Of a stretch of DNA of 64,000 nt, positions 16,762 to 23,662 are shown in pieces. The notes beneath the pieces were generated by a model, which made no database searches, was not told where the DNA came from, and was given only the letters and a program-made list of their open reading frames with translations. Every line of letters starts with the position of its first letter. The first letter of the stretch is position 1. The stretch is taken from contig NZ_JAHVKE010000005.1 of the NCBI RefSeq assembly GCF_019800885.1, positions 1 to 64,000 on the forward strand, written 5' to 3'. Position numbers and translations under genes: made by a program. This DNA comes from Maritalea mobilis (lineage in GTDB: Bacteria; Pseudomonadota; Alphaproteobacteria; Rhodobacterales; Rhodobacteraceae).

Positions 16762-17763
16762 ATGATCGAAACCCCCTATCTCCTTTTCCTCGGTGACGCG
16801 CCCGACCAGTTGGCCGCCAAGGTTGCCCAAGGCATCCGCGACTGGCGCCCGGACAATGCTGTCGGCCAGTTCCGGATGGAGGGGTGCAAGGCGAATGTCG
16901 GTCTGCCGGACATGGACCTCGAGGCCGCAAAGGCCGCCGGCGCCAAGACGCTGGTGATTGGCGTCGCCAACCGGGGTGGCGTGATTTCGGCCGCCTGGAA
17001 AAAGGTGCTGGTGCAGGCGCTTGAGGAAGGGTTCGACCTTGCCAGCGGGTTGCATAACCTGCTGCGCGATGAAGAAGACCTTGCCGCCGTCGCGCGCGCC
17101 ACGGGGCGGCAGCTCCATGATGTGCGGGTGCCGGACGTGAAGTACCCGATTGCCAATGGTGTGAAGCGCACGGGAAAACGCTGCCTTGCCGTCGGCACGG
17201 ATTGCTCGGTTGGCAAGATGTATACCTCTCTCGCCGTGGATCGCGAGATGAAGGCGCGCGGGCTGAAATCCAGCTTCCGCGCCACGGGGCAGACCGGCAT
17301 CCTGATCACCGGCAATGGCGTGCCGCTGGACGCCGTGATCGCCGATTTCATGGCCGGGTCCATCGAATGGCTGACGCCGGACAACGATGACGACCACTGG
17401 GATCATATCGAGGGGCAGGGAAGCCTGTTCCACGTCAGCTATTCCGGCGTCACCATGGCGCTGATCCATGGCGGCCAACCCGACGCCCTGATCCTCAGCC
17501 ATGAACCCACCCGCGAGCACATGCGCGGGCTGCCGGGCTATGACCTTCCAACGCTTGAGGCGCTGCGCGACACCGCCCTGCCGCTGGCCCGCATCGCCAA
17601 CCCGGCCTGCCAGGTCGTCGGCGTGTCGATCAACACCGCCGCAATGGGCGAGGACGAGGCGCTGTCCTACCTCGCCGAGGTCGAGAAGCGCATGGGCCTG
17701 CCCACGGTCGACCCGTTCCGCCAAGGGGCCGCCCGCCTTGCCGACGCGTTGGAGGCGCTATGA
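16762..17763 (+). CDS. dgcN: DUF1611-family protein, probable D-glutamate N-acetyltransferase DgcN
   Basis: A 333-residue DUF1611 protein. A P-loop-like GTDCSVGK lies at residues 145-152, in the context KRCLAVGTDCSVGKMYTSLA. C-terminal blocks include ALIHGGQPDALILSHEPTRE. In marine bacteria DUF1611 proteins encoded beside an enolase-superfamily racemase have been named DgcN and acetylate D-glutamate as the first step of its breakdown. Here the next gene is exactly such a partner, overlapping by ATGA, and a D-amino-acid aminotransferase follows. ATG 16762 has CGGAGG 6 nt upstream. The family assignment is firm, the substrate rests on context. Confidence 0.85.
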   Translation: MIETPYLLFLGDAPDQLAAKVAQGIRDWRPDNAVGQFRMEGCKANVGLPDMDLEAAKAAGAKTLVIGVANRGGVISAAWKKVLVQALEEGFDLASGLHNLLRDEEDLAAVARATGRQLHDVRVPDVKYPIANGVKRTGKRCLAVGTDCSVGKMYTSLAVDREMKARGLKSSFRATGQTGILITGNGVPLDAVIADFMAGSIEWLTPDNDDDHWDHIEGQGSLFHVSYSGVTMALIHGGQPDALILSHEPTREHMRGLPGYDLPTLEALRDTALPLARIANPACQVVGVSINTAAMGEDEALSYLAEVEKRMGLPTVDPFRQGAARLADALEAL

Positions 17764-18722
17764 TCCGGGTCACGCGCGACAGCTTCCCGTTCCGAGAAAC
17801 CTTCACCATCTCGCGCGGCTCGCGCACGGTGGCCGAGGTTCTGACCGTGACCGTCACCCGCGACGGGGTGACGGGGCATGGCGAATGCGTGCCCTATGCC
17901 CGCTACGGTGAAAGCCTAGACAGCGTGACGGACCAAATCCAAGGTTTGCCCGCCGACATCACGCGGGACGCGCTGCAAGATGCCCTGCCAGCCGGGGCGG
18001 CGCGCAACGCCTTGGATTGCGCGTTATGGGACCTGGAGGCGAAGGCCGCTGGCAAACCCGCATGGGACCTTGCCGGCCTCTCCGCCCTCGGTCCGGTTAC
18101 CACCGCCTTCACCCTGTCTCTCGACAGCCCCGAGAACATGCGTGCCGCGGCGGCGAAAAACGCGCAGCGTCCCCTTCTCAAGATCAAGCTTGGCACACCC
18201 GATGACATGCCCCGGCTGGAAGCGGTGCGCGCAGGTGCTCCCAAGTCCCGCATCATCGTCGATGCCAACGAGGGCTGGACGGCCGAGGTCTATGCCGAGC
18301 TTGCCCCGCACCTGGTGGCGCTGGGCGTCGAACTGGTGGAACAGCCGCTACCTGCGGGCGACGATGATCTTCTACAAGAAATCGAACGCCCCTTGCCCGT
18401 CTGCGCCGATGAATCCTGCCATGATCGTGCGACCCTTGCCGGGCTCAAGGGCAAGTATGACATGGTGAACATCAAGCTCGACAAGACCGGCGGCCTGACC
18501 GAGGCGCTCGCGCTCAAGTCCGAGGCCGAGGCGCAGGGCTTCGGCATCATGGTCGGCTGCATGGTCGGTTCGTCGCTGGCCATGGCCCCCGCCGTTCTGG
18601 TGGCGCAGGGCGCGGCGATCACCGATCTGGACGGCCCCCTGCTGCTGGGCGCCGACCGGGACACGCCCCTCAGGTTCGAGGGCTCCACCGTCTACCCGCC
18701 CGATCCCGCGCTTTGGGGCTAA
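17760..18722 (+). CDS. dgcA: Enolase-superfamily epimerase, probable N-acetyl-D-glutamate racemase DgcA
   Basis: A 320-residue member of the dipeptide epimerase/muconate-lactonizing subgroup. The acid-base lysines are Lys141 and Lys143 in the LKIKLG motif and Lys239 in NIKLDKTGG. Metal ligands are Asp168 (DANEGW), Glu194 (EQPLPAG) and Asp217 (ADES). Dipeptide epimerases share this layout, so an L-Ala-D/L-Glu epimerase role cannot be excluded. The four-base ATGA overlap with dgcN argues for the N-acetyl-D-Glu racemase role, in which acetylated D-Glu is converted to the L form for deacetylation. No separate promoter is visible. Confidence 0.85.
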   Translation: MIRVTRDSFPFRETFTISRGSRTVAEVLTVTVTRDGVTGHGECVPYARYGESLDSVTDQIQGLPADITRDALQDALPAGAARNALDCALWDLEAKAAGKPAWDLAGLSALGPVTTAFTLSLDSPENMRAAAAKNAQRPLLKIKLGTPDDMPRLEAVRAGAPKSRIIVDANEGWTAEVYAELAPHLVALGVELVEQPLPAGDDDLLQEIERPLPVCADESCHDRATLAGLKGKYDMVNIKLDKTGGLTEALALKSEAEAQGFGIMVGCMVGSSLAMAPAVLVAQGAAITDLDGPLLLGADRDTPLRFEGSTVYPPDPALWG

Positions 18723-18797
18723 CCCTGCGGCGCGCCGTCCCTTGACGTGGGCGCGCCAACCCCCGAAAGCGATGACAGCTTGATAGGAGATCCGCCC

Positions 18798-19658
18798 ATG
18801 TCCCGCACCGTCTATGTCAACGGCCAATACCTCCCCGAGGAAGAGGCCAAGGTCTCGATCTTCGACCGTGGGTTCCTGTTTGCCGACGGCGTCTACGAGG
18901 TCACCAGCGTGCTTGGCGGCAAGCTGGTCGATTTCGCGGGTCACGCGCGGCGTCTGGAACGCTCCTTGACCGAACTCGACATGGCTTCCCCGGTGGACAT
19001 GGACGAGTTGCTGGAGATCCATCGCCAGCTTGTCGAAAAGAACGAGATCGACGAGGGGCTGATCTACCTCCAGATCACGCGCGGGGCCGCGGCGGATCGC
19101 GACTTCGCCTTCCCGCCCGAAGATACGCCGCCGACCATTGTGTTGTTCACCCAATCCAAGCCCGGCCTTGCCGACAGCCCTGCGGCCAAGACCGGCATCA
19201 AGGTCATCTCGATCGAGGATCAGCGCTGGGGCCGCCGCGACATCAAGACGGTGCAGCTGCTCTACCCGTCGATGGGCAAGATGATGGCCAAGGCCGCGGG
19301 CGCCGATGATGCGTGGATGGTCGAGGACGGGTTCGTGACCGAGGGCACGTCGAACAACGCCTATATCGTCAAGAACGGGACCATCATCACCCGCCACCTC
19401 GGCAACGAGATCCTGCACGGCATCACGCGCGCCGCCGTCCTGCGCTTTGCCCGCGAGGCACAGATGACGGTCGAGGAACGCCCCTTCACCATCGACGAGG
19501 CGAAAGATGCGGACGAGGCCTTCATCACCTCGGCGTCCAGCTTCGTCATGCCGGTCGTCGACATGGATGGGCAGGCCATCGGGTCGGGCGCACCGGGCCC
19601 CGTCAGCGCCCGCCTGCGCGAGATCTACCTCGACGAGATGCGCAAGGCCGCCGTCTGA
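18798..19658 (+). CDS. Class IV aminotransferase, probable D-amino-acid aminotransferase
   Basis: A 286-residue fold-type IV PLP enzyme. The PLP lysine is Lys150 in RRDIKTVQLL, which matches D-amino-acid aminotransferase (DIK-S/T-LNLL). N-terminal VYVNGQYLPEEEAKVSIFDRGFLFADGVYEV and later EGTSNNAYIVKNGTIITRH and ITRAAVLRFAREA are classic for the family (quoted as separate short blocks). It would exchange amino groups between D-amino acids and 2-oxo acids, with D-Glu or D-Ala as the usual donors. AGGAGA lies at 18785-18790, 7 nt before ATG 18798. The 75-bp gap after dgcA suggests the same operon; D-glutamate produced here could feed DgcN. Confidence 0.88.
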   Translation: MSRTVYVNGQYLPEEEAKVSIFDRGFLFADGVYEVTSVLGGKLVDFAGHARRLERSLTELDMASPVDMDELLEIHRQLVEKNEIDEGLIYLQITRGAAADRDFAFPPEDTPPTIVLFTQSKPGLADSPAAKTGIKVISIEDQRWGRRDIKTVQLLYPSMGKMMAKAAGADDAWMVEDGFVTEGTSNNAYIVKNGTIITRHLGNEILHGITRAAVLRFAREAQMTVEERPFTIDEAKDADEAFITSASSFVMPVVDMDGQAIGSGAPGPVSARLREIYLDEMRKAAV

Positions 19659-19768
19659 AGCTGGCCGCATCGGGTCGCGCGCGCATGGCGCGTTAGGGTT
19701 GGCCGGGGCCTGTCGCGCCTCGGGCCATCCCGTCACCGCCCGACACCGTTGGCCGCGCTACACGCCGA

Positions 19769-21472
19769 TCAATCGAAATTTCCCTGCGCGAACCACCCGC
19801 CCGAGGCTGCACCGCCATGGGCGTAGAACAGCCATAAACCGGCCCCCTCTGCGGTGGTGATGCGCCAGTAATCCCGCACGCCCGTGCGCCAGTCGGGCTC
19901 GTCCAGCCACCATTCCGGGGCGATCCGTTCGGGGCCGCTGGCGGCCTGCATCTTGAATGTCCGGCCACGCCAGCGAAAGGTTTCGGGCGGGGTGGGGCAG
20001 TCGGGCGCCATGACGGGTTCGGGGCGAAACAGGGTCAGGGGCCGGGGCCGGGCAGGGCGGGGCCAGTCCCCGGCCGGCTCCGACCATGCGGCGGCCAGGG
20101 TCACGCTGGTTTTCTCGGGGATATGGCTGTCGGCGGGGCGCTCGCGGGTGATCGCCTCCAGCCCCACGCGCGCGCCCAGCCGGGCGATCAGGTCTGCCAT
20201 CGCCTGCGCCTCGCCCCGGGGGGCGTGAGCCTCGGCGCTGACGGCCCATCCGCCCTTGTGCTGGCTGGCATGAAGCGGCTCGGTCACCGTCGCCACCAGC
20301 CGCAGCCGGTCGATGCCAAAGCCCGCATCCACCTCGTCCAGCTTCATCGCCAGCAGCGGGCGCAACCGGTCGGGATGATCGGCAGGCCGCGCCAGGCCCA
20401 CCTCGACCACCTGCGTGCCGCCATCCACCCGCGACAATTCCAACCGCACCCGGCGCGCGCCGCGCCCCGCCCCGCGCAGCTTTTCGCAAAGCGGCGGAAG
20501 CAGCCGGTCCAGCCCGGCCAGGATATCCGCCTCCAGCCCGATCGGGTCGGGCAGGCTCAGCCGCAGCGCGAAATGCAGCGGCGCGCGGGCGGGAGAGATC
20601 GGCTCGGGCGCCACCCCAAGCGCCTGGTCCAGCCGATGCACCAGTTCGGACCCGAAGCGCCGGGTCAGTCCCGCGCGCGGCATCCCCCAAAGATCGCCCA
20701 CGCGCCGCAGACCCAGCCGCGCCAGCCCCGTGACCGTCTCTTGCGGCACCCGCAGCGCCGCGATGGGCAGGGGCGCCAAGGCCTGCCGCGTGGCGCCGGG
20801 GGGCGCGATGCGCGCGGCCTCTCCCCCGATGACCTGGGCCGCCGGGGCCACGCCGCCGCGCGTCCAGTGCCGCTTTTGCGCGCGGGATCGGGTTGCCCGC
20901 GCCTCCTGGTCGATGGCATCGCCCGTGCGCGGCGCGGCAGGCCCGCCCCCGCCAGCATAGCGCGCCAAGGCCCAGGCCGCGCCCGCGGTATCGGCGATGC
21001 CCGCCCGCACGCTTAGCCCCAGGTCGGCACAATCCGCGAGGGCGGTGCGAAACAGCGCCTCTTCCCCGCCGAACAGATGCGCGCAGCCGGTCAGGTCCAC
21101 CATCAGCCCTTCGGGCGCATCCTCGGCCACCCAGGGGCTGAACTTGCCCGCCCACCGCCGCAGCGCCGACAGGAATGCCGCCTCGCCCGCCGGATCGGCG
21201 GGCCGCGTGATCAGGCCCGGGCACAGCGTCACCGCCTCGCTCAGGGGCTGGCCCCGTGCCGCGCCCTGTGCCTCGGCCGCCGCACTCAGCGCCGCCACCT
21301 TGCGGATGTTCCCCGTTTCACGGATCACGGCCAGCGGCGCCTCGGCCAACCCCGGCTCGGCCCGCAAGAGGCGCTCGGCGGCCAGCCGGGGAAACCACAG
21401 CGACAGGATGCGCCGGGTCTTTTTCGGGTCATGCGACGGGGTCGGGGCGGACATGGCAGGGCAGCTCTGCAT
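19769..21472 (-). CDS. imuB: Y-family polymerase-like mutasome protein ImuB
   Basis: A 567-residue ImuB-type protein. It begins with RILSLWFPRLAAERL, followed by VAALSAAAEAQGAARGQPL and GLMVDLTGCAHLFGGEEAL; ImuB lacks the full acidic catalytic triad of active Y polymerases, and here the DLTGCAHLFGG motif stands where the second acidic pair is expected. The C-terminal 250 residues are the ImuB-specific extension. ImuB acts as the hub linking DnaE2 and the sliding clamp in SOS mutagenesis. The gene has a LexA box directly at its start. Start is ATG 21472 (AGGAAC upstream) or ATG 21454. Unusually, imuA is not upstream and dnaE2 is not downstream. Confidence 0.88.
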   Translation of the reverse strand: MQSCPAMSAPTPSHDPKKTRRILSLWFPRLAAERLLRAEPGLAEAPLAVIRETGNIRKVAALSAAAEAQGAARGQPLSEAVTLCPGLITRPADPAGEAAFLSALRRWAGKFSPWVAEDAPEGLMVDLTGCAHLFGGEEALFRTALADCADLGLSVRAGIADTAGAAWALARYAGGGGPAAPRTGDAIDQEARATRSRAQKRHWTRGGVAPAAQVIGGEAARIAPPGATRQALAPLPIAALRVPQETVTGLARLGLRRVGDLWGMPRAGLTRRFGSELVHRLDQALGVAPEPISPARAPLHFALRLSLPDPIGLEADILAGLDRLLPPLCEKLRGAGRGARRVRLELSRVDGGTQVVEVGLARPADHPDRLRPLLAMKLDEVDAGFGIDRLRLVATVTEPLHASQHKGGWAVSAEAHAPRGEAQAMADLIARLGARVGLEAITRERPADSHIPEKTSVTLAAAWSEPAGDWPRPARPRPLTLFRPEPVMAPDCPTPPETFRWRGRTFKMQAASGPERIAPEWWLDEPDWRTGVRDYWRITTAEGAGLWLFYAHGGAASGGWFAQGNFD

Positions 21473-21474
21473 AT

Positions 21475-21489
21475 GTTCCTGTTTTGTTC
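21475..21489. promoter_or_regulatory. LexA (SOS) box, alphaproteobacterial type, upstream of imuB
   Basis: GTTC at 21475-21478 and GTTC at 21486-21489 are separated by exactly 7 nt (GTTC-N7-GTTC), the LexA direct repeat known from Rhodobacter and other alphaproteobacteria. It ends 2 nt upstream of the ATG at 21472 on the minus strand, so repressor binding there would block imuB initiation. That closeness favours ATG 21454 as the real imuB start if transcription begins within the box. It lies 56 bp before the divergent MOSC gene and may affect that too. Confidence 0.85.
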
Positions 21490-21544
21490 ACATCTAGCGC
21501 CCGTGCGGGTGGGAGTCGAGTCTCCCCCGTCCTATCTTCGGGTC

Positions 21545-22012
21545 ATGGACACGCTTGCCGACCTCATTGCCCGCCACGCGCAGCCCGGCCGCCTCGACTG
21601 GATCGGCCTGCGCCCGGACCGGCTGGCACCTCTGACACCCGTCTCCAGCGCGACGCTGACCGAGGCTGGCCTGACGGGCGACCACGCGCGCCCCGGCAAG
21701 CGCGCGGTCACCCTGATCCAGGCGGAACACCTGCCGGTCATCGCAGCCCTTGTGGGGCTGGAGGCCCTCACGCCCGAAACGCTCCGCCGCAACCTCGTGA
21801 TCTCGCGCCTCAACCTCGCGGCCCTGCGCGGCAGGACCATCGCCATCGGCACATCCCGCCTGCGCCTGACCGGCCCCTGCGCTCCCTGTTCCCGGATGGA
21901 GCGTGCGCTGGGGCCCGGCGGCTACACCGCCATGCGCGGACACGGCGGCTGGTGTGCCACCGTCGAAACGCCCGGCGAGATCGCCCTCGGAGACGAGGTC
22001 ATCCCAACCTGA
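21545..22012 (+). CDS. MOSC domain-containing protein
   Basis: A 155-residue protein consisting of a single MOSC domain, the fold that ends molybdenum cofactor sulfurases and YiiM-like proteins. Motifs are GLTGDHA, AVTLIQAEHLPVI, RRNLVISRLNL and the cysteine-bearing TGPCAPCSRMERALGPGGY, where the conserved cysteine that would carry persulfide sits. MOSC proteins deliver sulfur or act on N-hydroxylated bases such as 6-hydroxylaminopurine. The gene is divergent from imuB; a base-analogue detoxifying role beside a mutagenesis gene is attractive but only inferred. Confidence 0.9.
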   Translation: MDTLADLIARHAQPGRLDWIGLRPDRLAPLTPVSSATLTEAGLTGDHARPGKRAVTLIQAEHLPVIAALVGLEALTPETLRRNLVISRLNLAALRGRTIAIGTSRLRLTGPCAPCSRMERALGPGGYTAMRGHGGWCATVETPGEIALGDEVIPT

Positions 22013-22018
22013 CCCGAT

Positions 22019-22072
22019 CTTTATCCTCGAAATATGCTCGGGGGAGCGCGAGGGGGCAGACAGCCCCCTCGC
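22019..22072. repeat. Rhodobacteraceae-type intergenic repeat with strong hairpin
   Basis: The segment 22019-22046 (TTTATCCTCGAAATATGCTC followed by a G-run) resembles intergenic repeats found after genes in many Rhodobacteraceae. It is followed by a perfect 10-bp hairpin: GCGAGGGGGC at 22048-22057, loop AGACA, GCCCCCTCGC at 22063-22072. It lies between convergent MOSC and mltB genes and probably terminates or stabilises both transcripts. A related copy in the other orientation is at 26041-26072. Confidence 0.6.
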
Positions 22073-22104
22073 ACGGGTCGACCGGCGCAGCCGGGCGAAA
22101 CCCC

Positions 22105-23526
22105 TCAGGACCCGCGCAGCTGTTCAAGAACCCGGAGCGAGGCATAACCATCGGGCGTATCGCCGATGGATTGCTGGTAACGGCGCACGGCGTCGATCGT
22201 GTTCGGCCCGATGATCCCGTCCACGCCATAGGTGGCGAAGCCCGCAGCGGTCAGCAGGCGCTGCAATTCCCGCCGCTCGTCGCCGCTCAGCACCCGGTCC
22301 CCGCGCGGCCATTCGGCGCGAAAACGGGGGCCGCCCATGATCCGGTCGCCCAGATGCCCCACCGCGATGACATAGGCGTCCGCCGGGTTGTAGCGCTCGA
22401 TCACCCGGAAATTGTCGAAGATCATCAGCGCCACGCCATGCGACCCGGCGGGCAACAGGATCGACGCGTCGCCATGATCCGGCACCTCGCCGCCATCGGC
22501 CAGCGTCACGCCGCGGTCCCGCCAGAAGGCGGCGTTGCGCCGGGTCCGCTCGCCCGTCAGGCTGTAGTCGAAGCCGTCGGGCAGGCGGATCTCGACGCCC
22601 CAGGGCTGGCCCCGCTCCCACCCGAAATGCGCCAGGTACGCAGCGGTCGAGGCCAAGGCGTCCACCGGGTTGTCCGACCAGATATCGCGCCGCCCGTCGC
22701 CGTTGAAATCCTGTGCGTGGTCGAGGTAGCTCGTCGGCATGAACTGCGTATGGCCCATGGCCCCGGCCCAGCTGCCGCGCATGTTGCGCGGGCGCACGTC
22801 GCCCGATTGCAGGATGCGCAGCGCCGCGATCAGTTGGTCCTCGAAGAAGTCCCGGCGCCGCCCCTCGTAGGCCAGGCTCGCCATCGCCTCGATGATGTCG
22901 GTCGAGCCGCGCATCGCGCCATAGGCACTTTCCAGCCCCCAGATCGCCACGACCACACGCGCATCCACGTCGTAGCGCGCTTCGATCTCGGCCAGCTCGT
23001 CGGCATATTCCTCGTAGGCCGCGCGCCCGTTCGAGACACGTTCTGACGATACGGCGGAGTCGAGGTAATCCCACAATGCGCGGGAAAATTCGGATTGGTT
23101 CGCATCGCGTTCCAGCACGCGCGTATTCAGTTGCACGCCGGTAAAGGCCGCCTCGAGCGTGCCTTGCGTGATCCCTTGCGCGCGGGCGCGGGCGAAGAAC
23201 CCGTCGATCCAGCGGCGAAACTCCGGGTCTTCGACCCGGCCCATCCGTTCGGCGGCCATGCGCTCGGTCTCCTCGACGAAACCCTCGGGCGGGGTGCCGC
23301 GATATTCCGGCCGCATCGAGGACGCGACGGCCAGCAGGCTCACCGGTTCATCGGGCTCGACCGCCCGTGTCACTTCGGGCTCCGCGACGGGTCGGGCCTG
23401 GGCCGGGATTACTGCATCCGGGCCGGGGCGGGGGATGGGCACCAGCGACACCCGCGGCGGTGCGGCAAGTGCCATTCCGGCCCAAAGGGCCAGCGTCAGG
23501 GTCGATATCGTTAAGGTGTGCCGCAT
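22105..23526 (-). CDS. mltB: Lytic murein transglycosylase B
   Basis: A 473-residue secreted SLT_2 (GH103) transglycosylase. Residues 1-22 are a signal peptide (MRHTLTISTLTLALWAGMALA). A Pro-rich linker runs to about residue 100. The catalytic domain has the glutamate in IWGLESAYGAMRGSTDI, then GSWAGAMGHTQFMPTSYLDHA and DFNGDGRRDIW, all close to E. coli MltB. The last 65 residues are a PG_binding_1 domain (RELQRRLLTAAGFATYGVDG-like). It cleaves glycan strands non-hydrolytically. It keeps more MltB consensus than the paralogue at 11151-12332. There is no lipobox, so it should be soluble in the periplasm. Confidence 0.95.
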   Translation of the reverse strand: MRHTLTISTLTLALWAGMALAAPPRVSLVPIPRPGPDAVIPAQARPVAEPEVTRAVEPDEPVSLLAVASSMRPEYRGTPPEGFVEETERMAAERMGRVEDPEFRRWIDGFFARARAQGITQGTLEAAFTGVQLNTRVLERDANQSEFSRALWDYLDSAVSSERVSNGRAAYEEYADELAEIEARYDVDARVVVAIWGLESAYGAMRGSTDIIEAMASLAYEGRRRDFFEDQLIAALRILQSGDVRPRNMRGSWAGAMGHTQFMPTSYLDHAQDFNGDGRRDIWSDNPVDALASTAAYLAHFGWERGQPWGVEIRLPDGFDYSLTGERTRRNAAFWRDRGVTLADGGEVPDHGDASILLPAGSHGVALMIFDNFRVIERYNPADAYVIAVGHLGDRIMGGPRFRAEWPRGDRVLSGDERRELQRLLTAAGFATYGVDGIIGPNTIDAVRRYQQSIGDTPDGYASLRVLEQLRGS

Positions 23527-23603
23527 GCTGGGCCTGTCAGTCTTCGCTCAAGGTCTGCCCGGTTTTGTGGATAATATAGCGGATTCCAAGCGCACTTACA
23601 TCA

Positions 23604-23623
23604 ACCGCGCGTCAATGCGCGGT
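23604..23623. repeat. Short hairpin between mltB and rnr
   Basis: ACCGCGC at 23604-23610 and GCGCGGT at 23617-23623 form a 7-bp stem with a 6-nt loop. It lies just after the rnr stop on the minus strand and before the mltB start, so it may end the rnr transcript. The weak following sequence (no U-tract) keeps this tentative. Confidence 0.35.
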
Positions 23624-23662
23624 CTCTTGCCGTTGCGGTAAGGCGATGTGGTGAAGGGCCGG

